Origin: Pseudomonas fragi
Lineage (GTDB): Bacteria; Pseudomonadota; Gammaproteobacteria; Pseudomonadales; Pseudomonadaceae
DNA: 64,000 bases
Direction: 5' to 3'
Assembly (NCBI RefSeq): GCF_002269505.1
Contig: NZ_NQKQ01000013.1
Span: 1 to 64,000 of the forward strand
This document shows positions 1-10,501 of this stretch, piece by piece (within the stretch, counting starts at the first letter, position 1; each line of letters begins with the position of its first letter). The position numbers and the translations under genes were made by a program. The notes beneath the pieces are model-generated. The model ran no database searches. It saw nothing but the letters and a program-made list of their open reading frames with translations, and was not told where the DNA came from.

Positions 1-76
1 CAGCGGTAGTTCAGTCGGTTAGAATACCGGCCTGTCACGCCGGGGGTCGCGGGTTCGAGTCCCGTCCGCTGCGCCA
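1..76 (+). tRNA. tRNA-Asp (GTC), first copy, 5' base cut off by the window
   Basis: The sequence folds as a standard tRNA with anticodon GTC and an encoded CCA end. It is identical to the second copy at 179-255, whose first G corresponds to the base just before this window. It is therefore a complete gene cut by the window edge, not a broken one. Confidence 0.95.
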
Positions 77-178
77 TATTTGTACAAATCAGGCTCGCCT
101 GGTTTGCGATTGAAAAGCACCGAAGCTCTTCAATCACAGGTTTTAAAAGTTTCAAACGGACGCAAGTCCGAGCGATAC

Positions 179-255
179 GCAGCGGTAGTTCAGTCGGTTA
201 GAATACCGGCCTGTCACGCCGGGGGTCGCGGGTTCGAGTCCCGTCCGCTGCGCCA
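179..255 (+). tRNA. tRNA-Asp (GTC), second tandem copy
   Basis: This is a 77-nt tRNA. The 7-bp acceptor stem GCAGCGG/CCGCTGC, the discriminator G and the encoded CCA are all visible, and the anticodon loop reads CTGTCAC (anticodon GTC). It lies 102 bases after the first copy with no promoter-like sequence that I could recognise in between, so the two are probably processed from one transcript that ends at the hairpin near 296-322. Confidence 0.97.
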
Positions 256-295
256 TATTTGCTTCAGAGCCCTTGAACTCTCTGAAGCTACAAAC

Positions 296-322
296 AAAGC
301 GACCCAAGGGTCGCTTTTTTTG
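296..322 (+). terminator. Rho-independent terminator of the tRNA-Asp pair
   Basis: The stem AAAGCGACCC / GGGTCGCTTT has a two-base AA loop and is followed by a T run. It lies 40 bases past the second tRNA-Asp. Confidence 0.85.
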
Positions 323-465
323 TGCCCGGGATTTTGTACGGTCCCAGTCACTGTGGGAGCGAATGCGGTTTCAGGCCGCGATCCAGGATCAGACGCGACA
401 AACTGCCCGCGATTATCACCACTTGATGCACAATACGCCCCGTACCGTTCTCTTCAGGATCTTCA

Positions 466-1338
466 ATGCTTATGTCATTTCCCGTGCGTGCCGTTGTAGT
501 CGCCCTCGTGCTGGCTGGACTCGCAGGTTGTTCATCGAAGAAAACCGCAATCTACGAGCATGAGAATTTCGATGATTCCGGTACGTTCTCGCGCAATTAC
601 CCGGTGACCGACAAGGCTGCCTGCGAAGCTGCGCGGCGCGCCTTGCTCAGCCAGGGCTATATCATCACCAGCAACGACCCGAAAATGATCAGCGGCCACA
701 AGAGCTTCCAGCAAACCGGCGAAAGCCATCTGGAAATCAGCTTCAACATTGTGTGTGCCGATGATGGCGGTTCTGAGCATCACGCCACCATGTTTGCCAA
801 TGCGCTGCAGGACCGTTATGCACTGAAGAAAGTCAACAACTCTGCCAGCCTGGGTGTCGGGGTGCTGGGTTCGGTGTCGATGCCGATTGGCTCCACCGAT
901 GATTCGATGGTCAAAGTCGCCAGCGAGACGGTGTCTTCGGCGCAGTTCTATGACCGTTTTTTTGGCCTGGTCGAAGTGTTCCTGCCCAAGCCCAAAGAAG
1001 TAGAAAAGGCCCCCCGTGCTCCTGAAAAACCCAAGCCTGACCTGGGAGTGCCCGAGGCTGCGCCGCTCAAGCCTGAAGTCAAGGCACAAGACCTTGCGCC
1101 AGCTGTTGTAGTTGAACCGGTCGTTGCCCCTGCAGTGCCTGTCGTGGTGCCGGTCAGCGAGCCTGTGGTGCCCGCGCCAGTTGCATCGCCGGCCGTTCCT
1201 GCCCAGGCCCAGCCTGCCCCTGTGAGCGAGCCCCTGGACGTCAAACCGGCCACAGTGGTACCTGAGCCGACAGCGCCTGCAATCGAGCCTGCAATCACCC
1301 CTGTACCTGCCATTGCAGAGCCTTCCACCGTTCCATAA
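466..1338 (+). CDS. DUF2242-type lipoprotein with Ala/Pro/Val-rich tail
   Basis: The 290-residue product opens with a lipoprotein signal peptide whose lipobox LAGC puts the modified cysteine at about residue 22. The globular part (about 25-175) resembles the DUF2242 family of Pseudomonas outer-membrane-associated lipoproteins, whose role is unknown. From about residue 175 to the end it is a low-complexity Pro/Ala/Val/Glu region, as in periplasm-spanning linkers, so the protein could reach towards the wall or outer membrane. An ATG two codons downstream (472) is an alternative start; AGGA seven bases before 466 favours the first. The family name comes from recall and was not searched. Confidence 0.8.
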   Translation: MLMSFPVRAVVVALVLAGLAGCSSKKTAIYEHENFDDSGTFSRNYPVTDKAACEAARRALLSQGYIITSNDPKMISGHKSFQQTGESHLEISFNIVCADDGGSEHHATMFANALQDRYALKKVNNSASLGVGVLGSVSMPIGSTDDSMVKVASETVSSAQFYDRFFGLVEVFLPKPKEVEKAPRAPEKPKPDLGVPEAAPLKPEVKAQDLAPAVVVEPVVAPAVPVVVPVSEPVVPAPVASPAVPAQAQPAPVSEPLDVKPATVVPEPTAPAIEPAITPVPAIAEPSTVP

Positions 1339-1388
1339 CTGTGCAGTAAATCTCAAAAGCTCTGCTACGTTTATTAAAGAGTCTTGAC

Positions 1389-1430
1389 AGCGCCCGCGAA
1401 GGTGTCATTTTTCCTTCATGCGGGCGCTTT
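1389..1430 (+). terminator. Hairpin between the lipoprotein gene and the mini-gene
   Basis: AGCGCCCGC at 1389-1397 pairs with GCGGGCGCT at 1420-1428. An extra GAAGG/CCTTC arm and a two-base bulge enlarge the stem. Only three T's follow, so termination would be moderate; an attenuator-like leader for the downstream mini-gene is also possible. Confidence 0.5.
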
Positions 1431-1473
1431 ATGCTCTGGCACTTAAACGAACAGACTGAAAAGGGATGCTGCA

Positions 1474-1560
1474 ATGGACGACTATCAGGAAGAGCTGCTT
1501 GAGTACCAGGCCTTTGAACTGGACCCGCTGGAACCTGCCGACGATGCAACCGAGCTTTGA
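1474..1560 (+). CDS. Small acidic protein of 28 residues
   Basis: This short frame starts MDDYQEELLEYQAFELDPL and ends ATEL-stop. It has 11 acidic and no basic residues. AAGG sits nine bases before the ATG, and a hairpin stands upstream. The peptide looks selected rather than random: it is strongly amphipathic with regularly spaced Glu/Leu, and I have an impression of having seen very similar annotated micro-proteins in other Pseudomonas. It ends 14 bases before the convergent AraC gene. The function is unknown; an acidic protein-binding peptide is conceivable. A longer frame starting at 1466 in another phase has no comparable composition. Confidence 0.55.
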   Translation: MDDYQEELLEYQAFELDPLEPADDATEL

Positions 1561-1573
1561 GCCCGGTGCGGCA

Positions 1574-2617
1574 TCAGGCAGTTTGGCGCTGACGACGCCG
1601 GTATTCTCCCGGCGTTTGCGCATTCCAGCGCTTGAAAGCCCGCTGAAACGCCTCGGCTGAGGCAAACCCCAACAAATAAGCGATTTCGCCGAAGGCCAGC
1701 TCCGTATCGCGGATATAGGTCATGGCGAGGTCGCGTCGTGTGTCATTGAGAATGGCGCGAAACTGCGTGCCTTCTTCGGCCAGCTTGCGGCGCAAAGTCC
1801 AGGTCGGCAGCTTCAGGCGTGCCGCCACTTCTTCCAGGTCGGGTTCACGGCCACCATTGAGCAATGGCCCCAGCAACTGCGTGATGCGCTCGCGCAAGCT
1901 GCGGGTGCGGGTCATTTGCTCCAGTTCGCGCTCGCACAGTTGCAGCAGGTAGGCCCAGGTGCTGGGGCAGTGTTGCGGGTTGCGCAGGTCGAGCGTGGCG
2001 TGGTTGAGGCGCAACTGGTTGGTTTCGGCACGAAACTGCAGGGTCGTGCTGCCAAGCGCGCTGTAGTGTTGCGCGTATTCGGGCTCACTGAATTCAATGT
2101 CGATGTGCTCACAGCTCAAGGGCTGTGCCGCGACGGCTGACAGGTGTTGCAACCAGCCACTGATGATCGAGTCCACCACAAAGCGGTTATAGGCGTTGTA
2201 AGGGCTGATGGAATAGAACCGCAGCCATGCCCCCCGGGCGTCTTCGTGCAGGCTCGACTGGCCGCGATAGTTGGAGCCGTACAGGGCCTCAAAACGGATC
2301 AGGGTGCGTGCAGCCTCACGTACAGTGGGGGCCTGGGCTGCGGTAACACCGGCCAGGCCGATCTGGCCCAGGCGGCTGAGCTGACCCATGCGCAGGCCCA
2401 GTGCCGGCTCGCCGGTCAAGACGATCGCCGCATGCCCCAGGCGCATGTAGCGCGGTATCGACAGGCGTGCCAGGGGCTGGGCCAGTCGGGCCGGGTCCAG
2501 CCCGAACTGCTCGAGGAGGGGGGCCGGGTCATGGCCGCAACTGCGTACGGCGTCGGCCAGGGCCTGGACAAATCCGACCGATAAATCGCCCAGGCGCATC
2601 GGCAGCGGTTTCATCAT
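1574..2617 (-). CDS. AraC-family transcriptional regulator (arabinose-binding-like N-domain)
   Basis: The 347-residue protein has an N-terminal effector domain of the type found in OruR/PA3094-like regulators (about 15-210). Its C-terminal AraC double helix-turn-helix (about 240-340) has the second-helix signature IAYLLGFASAEAFQRAFKRW. The start codon lies one base after the stop of the nitrilase-fold gene, so the two are translated as a coupled pair. The gene order (fadH, nitrilase-like, AraC) matches what I recall of P. aeruginosa PA3092-PA3094. A role in controlling fadH or lipid use is plausible from position only. Confidence 0.88.
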   Translation of the reverse strand: MMKPLPMRLGDLSVGFVQALADAVRSCGHDPAPLLEQFGLDPARLAQPLARLSIPRYMRLGHAAIVLTGEPALGLRMGQLSRLGQIGLAGVTAAQAPTVREAARTLIRFEALYGSNYRGQSSLHEDARGAWLRFYSISPYNAYNRFVVDSIISGWLQHLSAVAAQPLSCEHIDIEFSEPEYAQHYSALGSTTLQFRAETNQLRLNHATLDLRNPQHCPSTWAYLLQLCERELEQMTRTRSLRERITQLLGPLLNGGREPDLEEVAARLKLPTWTLRRKLAEEGTQFRAILNDTRRDLAMTYIRDTELAFGEIAYLLGFASAEAFQRAFKRWNAQTPGEYRRRQRQTA

Positions 2618-2618
2618 T

Positions 2619-3749
2619 CTATAACCAGAGGTTCAGCAGCCGTGCACCGCTGCCGGGCTGGTCCGGGCTGGTCTGGCCGTTGCGGCTGACAAAGCCCTGG
2701 CCGGTGCTGTGTTTGTCCCAGAACTTGCCGCGCAGGAATACGGTGACGCCCGCTTCAGCCGTGCTGATGGGCAGGCTGCTGGTGAAGGTCAGGCGGTGCC
2801 AGGCATCGCCTTCGGTGACTTCGCCTGGCTTGAGGCTGATCTCGCTGGGTGTGGACACGCTTTTGTAGCCGCCCCAGGGTTTGTCCCAAGTGATTTTACC
2901 GACGATAAATGCGGGCACGGCGATCAGTTGCGCACCTTTTTCGTTGAGGGTGCGGTAGTTCTCGGGGTACCAGCTGTCGCTGCCGATCAGGATGCCCAGA
3001 CGCCCGGCCGGGGTATCCACCACATTCAGCTCATGGTCGGGGCCGGGCTGGATATAGCTTTGTTCTTCATAGGTGGGCAGCAACTGAAGCTGGGGCGTAC
3101 CCAGTGCTGCGCCGGTGCGGTCAAACACCACGCTGCTGTTGTACAGCGGACCGTTGCCGGCCAACAGCTTGCCGTGCTCAATGCGCGGCTCCGGCAAGGC
3201 AATGCTGCCAGCCACCAGGGTTACCCCGAACTCCTTGGCCAGGCCGCCAAACAGCGTCTGGTAATCGGCAGCCATGCTGTCGGCCTTCATGCGCAGGTGA
3301 GCGTCGTTGACCCGGCTTTCACCGTCCGCGCGCAGCCAGGCGCCAGCAAAGGCCAGCGGGTTGCTAACAGCCAGCCAGCGCATTGCTTCGTTGAGATTGG
3401 CGGCTTGATACAGCTCGCTTTTTTCTCCGCGAAACATCAGCCAGGAACCGATGTGCTCCGGCAGCACCACGACAGTCTTGTCGTTGATCAGACCGGCTTC
3501 ACGGGCGGTGTTCAGGTAGGCCGCCAGTTTCAGGTGCACCAGTTGCAGGCTCTGATAGTCGCGAGGGGACAGATCAGGCTCGATGCCCAGCAGATTGCCG
3601 CGATCATTATTGACGCCGTCATTGACCGCCAGCTTGATGCGCAGGTCTGAGAGGTAGTGGCCGACGTCCCTTTGTGTGGTCCACCAGGCATAACCGCCGG
3701 CAGCGGCGACGAGGGCAATCAGTAAGGTGCAGCCAATTAATTTGCGCAT
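2619..3749 (-). CDS. Membrane-anchored nitrilase-superfamily protein with degenerate catalytic triad
   Basis: This 376-residue protein has an N-terminal signal anchor (about 5-22) and a nitrilase/carbon-nitrogen hydrolase fold. The general-base Glu is present in VVVLPEHIG (E98), and the YNSSVVFD and WYPE landmarks are clear. The lysine position, normally in a K-x-H-L-x-P context, reads Q220 (QLQLLP). The catalytic cysteine, normally I-C-Y-D-x-x-x-P-E, reads I-G-S-D-S-W-Y-P-E, placing Gly at 256. By motif alignment, two of three catalytic residues are gone, which suggests a periplasmic pseudoenzyme or ligand-binding protein. It is divergent from fadH and coupled to the downstream AraC gene. 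Confidence 0.82.
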   Translation of the reverse strand: MRKLIGCTLLIALVAAAGGYAWWTTQRDVGHYLSDLRIKLAVNDGVNNDRGNLLGIEPDLSPRDYQSLQLVHLKLAAYLNTAREAGLINDKTVVVLPEHIGSWLMFRGEKSELYQAANLNEAMRWLAVSNPLAFAGAWLRADGESRVNDAHLRMKADSMAADYQTLFGGLAKEFGVTLVAGSIALPEPRIEHGKLLAGNGPLYNSSVVFDRTGAALGTPQLQLLPTYEEQSYIQPGPDHELNVVDTPAGRLGILIGSDSWYPENYRTLNEKGAQLIAVPAFIVGKITWDKPWGGYKSVSTPSEISLKPGEVTEGDAWHRLTFTSSLPISTAEAGVTVFLRGKFWDKHSTGQGFVSRNGQTSPDQPGSGARLLNLWL

Positions 3750-3935
3750 AGAAATAGAACGGACAGCTTTCAGCGGAATTCGGCCTCTAGGTTAGGCGGC
3801 ACCTGTCGGCTTGCCAAGGGGTGGTGCGCATTTGGGTTAATAATTTGTAACTTTGGGTCATTGAGTGGGGTCGGTTGAGTCTTTACTGTGCCTCACATCA
3901 ACGACGGGAGCCGCAGAGCATCCCGCGTTCCGTGA

Positions 3936-5995
<2,060 letters not shown>

Positions 5996-5996
<1 letters not shown>

Positions 5997-6108
5997 CCCT
6001 CACCCCAACCCTCTCCCAAAGGGAGAGGGGGCTGGTTTGTGGTGTTGCGAAGACCTGCTTTTGCTTTTAGTTCCCTCTCCTTCCGGGAGAGGGCTAGGGT
6101 GAGGGGCT
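5996..6108. repeat. Palindromic CCCTCACCC-type intergenic repeat, copy 1
   Basis: Two facing arms read CCCTCACCCCAACCCTCTCC ... and its near complement ending GGGTGAGGGG, each arm holding an inner CTCTCCC/GGGAGAG hairpin. The element lies between convergent fadH and the ABC ATPase gene and could act as a bidirectional terminator. Related copies occur at 21683, 45535, 50122 and 60172. Confidence 0.85.
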
Positions 6109-6109
6109 C

Positions 6110-6895
6110 TTAATGCACGATCTGGGCTAAAAACGCCTTGGCCCGCGGGCTTTTCGGGGCGTTGAAAAACTCTTCGGGTGGCGAGTCTTCGATCACCATG
6201 CCGCCATCCAGGAACAACACCCGCTCCGCCACCTGCCGGGCAAAGCCCATTTCATGGGTCACGCACAACATGGTCATGCCACTGCCCGCCAGGTTGACCA
6301 TCACATCCAGCACTTCGCTGACCATCTCCGGGTCCAGCGCCGAAGTCGGTTCATCGAACAACATGATTTTCGGTTCCATGCACAACGCCCGGGCAATGGC
6401 CACACGCTGCTGCTGGCCGCCGGACAACTGACTCGGGTATTTATCAGCCTGGCTGGCAATGCCAACCTTGGTCAAAAAATGCTGGGCCAGTTCAATGGCT
6501 TTTTTACGCGACAAACCGCGCACCGACATCGGCGCCAGGATGCAGTTGTCGATCACGCTCATGTGCGGGAACAGGTTGAAATGCTGAAACACCATGCCGA
6601 TTTCACTGCGCACCTTGCTTGCCTCGCGGGTAGGCAGCGACAGGTCGGTGTCGTTGATCAGGATACGGCCCTGCTCGGCGATTTCCAGGCGGTTGATGCA
6701 GCGGATCAGCGTCGACTTGCCAGAGCCGGACGGGCCGCACAGCACGATGCGTTCACCTTCGCGCACTTTCAGGTCGATGCCCTTGAGCACGTGAAAGGCG
6801 CTGTAGTACTTGTTCAGCCCGGCGATATCCACGACTACCTTGCGGGTGTCAGTGACTGGCGACACAGGATGAACGTAAGCAGGTTGTGCAAGCAT
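6110..6895 (-). CDS. Amino-acid ABC transporter ATP-binding protein (D-lysine locus)
   Basis: This 261-residue ATPase is of the polar amino acid uptake type (GlnQ/HisP-like). Visible motifs are Walker [11 protein letters not shown]-loop VFQHFN, signature LSGGQQQR, Walker B IMLFDEP and H-loop VTHEMGF. GGAG lies seven bases before the ATG. It is the last gene of a five-gene leftward cluster (periplasmic binding protein, two permeases, dehydrogenase, ATPase), corresponding in layout to P. putida PP_3593-PP_3597. It would energise import of D-lysine or a related basic D-amino acid; the substrate is inferred from context. Confidence 0.94.
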   Translation of the reverse strand: MLAQPAYVHPVSPVTDTRKVVVDIAGLNKYYSAFHVLKGIDLKVREGERIVLCGPSGSGKSTLIRCINRLEIAEQGRILINDTDLSLPTREASKVRSEIGMVFQHFNLFPHMSVIDNCILAPMSVRGLSRKKAIELAQHFLTKVGIASQADKYPSQLSGGQQQRVAIARALCMEPKIMLFDEPTSALDPEMVSEVLDVMVNLAGSGMTMLCVTHEMGFARQVAERVLFLDGGMVIEDSPPEEFFNAPKSPRAKAFLAQIVH

Positions 6896-6911
6896 GGTGT
6901 GTCTCCAGTGA

Positions 6912-8153
6912 TCAGTGAAAACGCTCGGCGCTGTAGGGCGCAGGGTCGGTGAAAGGTTTTTCGCCGGTCATCATTTCGGCCAGCAGGCGCCCGCTAACCG
7001 GGCCCAGGGTCAGGCCATGATGCGCATGGCCAAAGTTGAACCACAGGCCCTTGTGGCGGCTGCCAGGGCCAATCACCGGGCACATGTCCGGCAGGCACGG
7101 GCGCCGGCCCAGCCAGGGTTCGGCATCCACACGCTCACCCAACGGGTACAGGCGCTGGGCGCGTTCTTCGCAGCGGCGCAACTGGATTTCGTTGATCGGG
7201 TCATCGCTGTCGGCAAACTCGATCCCGGTGGTCAGGCGAATGCCACCCACCATGGGTGCCAGTACATAACCGCCCACCGAATCGAGAATCGGGTGCTGCA
7301 TGGTCTGGCCGTCTTTGGCCGCGTAATGCATGTGGTAGCCGCGCTTGATCGCCAGAGGAATGCGATAACCCAGCGGTTCAAAAATCTCCCGCGCTTGTGG
7401 GCCGAGTGCAACCACCACTTCATTGCCGACGATCAGGCCTTTTTGGCTGTCGACCTGCCATTGTCCGGCCGTGGCTCGCAGGCTGGTGGCATCGCCGGTG
7501 ACAAAGGTACCGCCACGCTTTACAAACAGTTCGGCGTAACCACGGGTCAGGCCGCCCGGATCGCTGACGGTCTTGGGGTCAAGCCAGTGAATGCCACCGA
7601 TCACATCGGTATGCAGGCCCGGCTCCAGGGCGTGCACCTGCTGCTCGCCCAGCACCCGGTAGTTGAGTTTGTACTCACTAAGGGCCGCTGCGTCGCGCTG
7701 GGCCTTGGCGAAGTCGGCCTGGGTGCGGTAAACCTCGATCCAGCCGCTGTCATCGATCAGAGCAGTGACGCCGGCCGGTTCGGCCAGCAGGTCGTGTTCG
7801 CTGACGCATTTTTCAATCAGCGGCAGCATGGCCCGGGTAGCTTTGGCCAGTGGCTTGGGGGCGGATTGCTGCCAGTATTTCATCAGCCACGGGCCGGCCT
7901 TTGGCAGGTGCTTGAGGCTGTAGCGCACGTCCGATTGCTGGTTGAGGCCATAGCGCAGCAGGCGCGAGATTTCCCGCGGGAACGAGTAGGGGATCACGCT
8001 GGCGCGCTCGATCAGCCCGGCGTTGCCGTGGCTGGTGCCGCTGCCGGGGGTGGCGCGGTCGAGCAGCACAACGTTACGTCCGCGCGCCTGGAGGTGCAGC
8101 GCAGTACTGACGCCGACAATGCCGGCGCCTAGAACGATAGTGTCGCAGTGCAT
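6912..8153 (-). CDS. amaD: FAD-dependent D-amino acid dehydrogenase (AmaD/DadA-like)
   Basis: This 413-residue DAO-family flavoprotein has an N-terminal dinucleotide fold ([15 protein letters not shown]) and a C-terminal [15 protein letters not shown] signature. It should oxidise a D-amino acid to the 2-oxo acid. D-lysine would yield delta1-piperideine-2-carboxylate, the substrate of the DpkA encoded nearby. The ATG at 8153 has AAGGA seven bases upstream; a TTG two codons earlier is unlikely. It is inserted between permease and ATPase genes as in the P. putida D-lysine locus. D-lysine specificity is inferred; a broader D-amino acid range is possible. Confidence 0.85.
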   Translation of the reverse strand: MHCDTIVLGAGIVGVSTALHLQARGRNVVLLDRATPGSGTSHGNAGLIERASVIPYSFPREISRLLRYGLNQQSDVRYSLKHLPKAGPWLMKYWQQSAPKPLAKATRAMLPLIEKCVSEHDLLAEPAGVTALIDDSGWIEVYRTQADFAKAQRDAAALSEYKLNYRVLGEQQVHALEPGLHTDVIGGIHWLDPKTVSDPGGLTRGYAELFVKRGGTFVTGDATSLRATAGQWQVDSQKGLIVGNEVVVALGPQAREIFEPLGYRIPLAIKRGYHMHYAAKDGQTMQHPILDSVGGYVLAPMVGGIRLTTGIEFADSDDPINEIQLRRCEERAQRLYPLGERVDAEPWLGRRPCLPDMCPVIGPGSRHKGLWFNFGHAHHGLTLGPVSGRLLAEMMTGEKPFTDPAPYSAERFH

Positions 8154-8201
8154 AAACAAATCCTTAACACAGGGGCCGTGTTCGCAGCCCGAACAATGGG
8201 C

Positions 8202-8912
8202 CTACTGCAAGTGGCGGCCGAGGCGGCCTTCGATCAGTTTCAGGCTACGGCGCACCACTTCCACGATCAGCAGGTAGAGCACGGCGGCCCATAGGTAGAC
8301 CTGGAAGTCGAAACTGCGCGAGAACGCCATCTTGGTCACGCCCATCAGATCGTAAATAGTCACCAGCGAGGCAATCGCACTGGCCTTGATCATCAGGATC
8401 AGTTCGTTGCCCAGCGGGCCGATGGCCACCAGCAGCGATTGCGGCAGGATGATCTTGCGAAAGGCGGTCCAGCGCGACAGATTCAGCGCCTTGCAGGCTT
8501 CACGCTGGCCCTGGGCCACGGAGAGAATGCTGCCGCGCAGGATCTCGGCCTGGTACGCCGCCGTGTTGAGGGTGAAGGCCAGCAGGGTGCAGAACCACGC
8601 ATCGCGGAAAAACCACCACAGGCCCACGTCCTGCCAGAAGCCCTTGAACGAGCCCAGGCCGTAGTACAGCAAAAACAGCTGTGCCAGCAGCGGCGAGCCG
8701 CGGAAGAAGTACACGTAGGCGCCGGTAAAGCTGCGCAAAAAGCGATTGCTGGACAAGCGTCCCAAGGCAATCAACAAACCGAGCAAGGCACCGAGGGTAA
8801 AGGAAATCGCCACCAGTTTGCCGGTGACCAACAGCCCGTCGATAAAGCGCGGGCCGTAACGCTCCAGCAGGTCGGGGTTGAGAAACATGTTTTGCAGTTC
8901 CGCCAGGCTCAT
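8202..8912 (-). CDS. Amino-acid ABC transporter permease (second)
   Basis: The 236-residue inner-membrane permease belongs to the HisM/GlnP type. It has about five hydrophobic segments and the EAA loop region around EACKALNLSRWTAFRKIILP, where the ATPase docks. Its start overlaps the stop of the upstream permease by four bases (ATGA), so the two permeases are translationally coupled and presumably form the heterodimeric channel. Confidence 0.93.
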   Translation of the reverse strand: MSLAELQNMFLNPDLLERYGPRFIDGLLVTGKLVAISFTLGALLGLLIALGRLSSNRFLRSFTGAYVYFFRGSPLLAQLFLLYYGLGSFKGFWQDVGLWWFFRDAWFCTLLAFTLNTAAYQAEILRGSILSVAQGQREACKALNLSRWTAFRKIILPQSLLVAIGPLGNELILMIKASAIASLVTIYDLMGVTKMAFSRSFDFQVYLWAAVLYLLIVEVVRRSLKLIEGRLGRHLQ

Positions 8913-9628
8913 GGTTGCGCGCTCCGTTGATGGCGGCTGAAGTAGCGTTCAAGGAAGGCGAACAGGCGCCCGGAAATCGCCGAGAAAAACAGATAGCCCA
9001 GACAGGCAACGGTGTAGAACAGCATCGGCTCTTTGGTCACGCTCACCGCCAGGTTGGTCTGGCGCATCAGGTCCACCAGGGAAATGGTCGACACCAGCGA
9101 GGTGTCCTTGAGCAGCGACAACCAGTTGTTCGACAGGCCGGGCAGGGCGATGCGTGCCAGTTGTGGCAGTACCACCTTGCGAAAGGTGGTGAATTTGCTC
9201 AGGCCCAGTGCCGAGGCCGCTTCGAACTGGCCCTTGGGAATGGTCTTGAATGCGCCCAGCCAAATCTCGCTGGAGAAGGCGGCAAATACCAGACTGAAAG
9301 CGACCATGGCAGCGACAAAGGTATTGATCGTGACCTGAGCGTCGTAGCCCATCATGGCGAGGATTTTTTGCGCGGCGATCTGGCAGCCGTAATAAATGAT
9401 CAGCAGCGTCAGCAGTTCCGGCAAACCACGGAAGACCGTGGAAAAGGTCGTCGCCCACGCCCGCAGCCAACGGTTTTTCGAGCGTGCCGCCACCGCTACG
9501 GCCAGGCCCAGGGGCAAGCCGATGGGCAGGCAGCTCAAGGCCAGGGCAATGGTCACCAGCGCACCGGCAAGCAACGCCGAGCCCCAGCCGCCACTGGCAA
9601 AAGAAAGAAGTGAGAGTTGATCGAGCAT
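8909..9628 (-). CDS. Amino-acid ABC transporter permease (first)
   Basis: The 239-residue permease is the partner of the one at 8202-8912. It is of the HisQ/ArtQ type, with an EAA motif region near EAASALGLSKFTTFRKVVLP. The ATG at 9628 is preferred because GGGGA lies just upstream; a TTG six codons earlier would place the ribosome site inside the gene. It overlaps the next permease by four bases. Confidence 0.92.
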   Translation of the reverse strand: MLDQLSLLSFASGGWGSALLAGALVTIALALSCLPIGLPLGLAVAVAARSKNRWLRAWATTFSTVFRGLPELLTLLIIYYGCQIAAQKILAMMGYDAQVTINTFVAAMVAFSLVFAAFSSEIWLGAFKTIPKGQFEAASALGLSKFTTFRKVVLPQLARIALPGLSNNWLSLLKDTSLVSTISLVDLMRQTNLAVSVTKEPMLFYTVACLGYLFFSAISGRLFAFLERYFSRHQRSAQP

Positions 9629-9732
9629 GCTCGAATCCCCGGGCAAAAGTGGGCCGAAGTTCAGCCACCGCGCACGTTACGTGCGCAGGGCAGGGTCATT
9701 GGCAGGGAGGCCCTCAAACGAAGGCAGGCGAC

Positions 9733-10488
9733 TCAGTAAATGTCGAAGTCGAAGTACTTGCTGCTGATTTTCTTGTAAGTGCCGTCAGCCACGATCTCGT
9801 CCAGCGCCTTGTTAAAGCGCTCGCGCAGCACGGTGTCACTCTGGCGCACGGCAATGGCCGCGTCGGCATTGGTGCCGTTGACGTCACCGATGATCTTGCA
9901 GCAATCGTCGCTGGCCTTGTTGATCCATTCCAGCAGCGGGAATTTGTCGGCAATCACGGCATCGACGCGGCCGTTTTTCAGCTCGGCATTGGCCTCATCC
10001 AGCGTCGGATACAAATTGAGCTTGGCGCCGGCTTTTTCGTAATGGTCTTCGGCGTAGATGCCCTGTGTTGCAGCGCCCTGGGCACCGATGGTGCGGCCCT
10101 TGAAGTCGATCTGGGCGTCGGTGATATCAGAGTCTTTGGGCACGGCAATGGACAGCGGCGTGCGGTAGTAGTGATTGGTAAACGCGATTTTCTTTTTACG
10201 TTCATCGGTCACGATCATCGACGCCACGATAGCGTCGTACTTCTTCGCCATCAGGCCGGGAATAATGCCGTCCCAGTCCTGGGCAACGATCTTGCACTGC
10301 GCATTCATGCGTTCGCACAGGGCATTGGTGATGTCGACGTCAAAACCGGACACCGTGCCGTCAGAATTGGTGGTGTTGAAAGGAGGGTAGGCGCCTTCGG
10401 TGGCGATAGTCAGCGTATCGGCGTGAGCGTTGGCTGCAACGGCGGCCACCAGTGCACATGCACTTGCAAAGCGAATGACGTATTTCAT
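9733..10488 (-). CDS. Periplasmic basic amino-acid-binding protein
   Basis: This 251-residue solute-binding protein has a Sec signal peptide cleaved near AHA-DTL (about residue 23). The family-3 signature reads GFDVDITNALCERM, with binding-site blocks YPPFNTTNSDG and GAQGAATQG. It resembles lysine/arginine/ornithine-binding proteins. It is the first transport gene after the regulator and feeds the two permeases downstream. A D-lysine or basic-amino-acid ligand is inferred from the locus. Confidence 0.93.
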   Translation of the reverse strand: MKYVIRFASACALVAAVAANAHADTLTIATEGAYPPFNTTNSDGTVSGFDVDITNALCERMNAQCKIVAQDWDGIIPGLMAKKYDAIVASMIVTDERKKKIAFTNHYYRTPLSIAVPKDSDITDAQIDFKGRTIGAQGAATQGIYAEDHYEKAGAKLNLYPTLDEANAELKNGRVDAVIADKFPLLEWINKASDDCCKIIGDVNGTNADAAIAVRQSDTVLRERFNKALDEIVADGTYKKISSKYFDFDIY

Positions 10489-10501
10489 CTAGCACCTCGT
10501 T

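Noticed and set aside
532..1356. Long minus-strand frame opposite the DUF2242-type lipoprotein
   Set aside because: It is the complement of the Pro/Ala-rich coding region; its Arg/His/Cys-rich translation is typical of an antisense shadow and it lacks a ribosome site.
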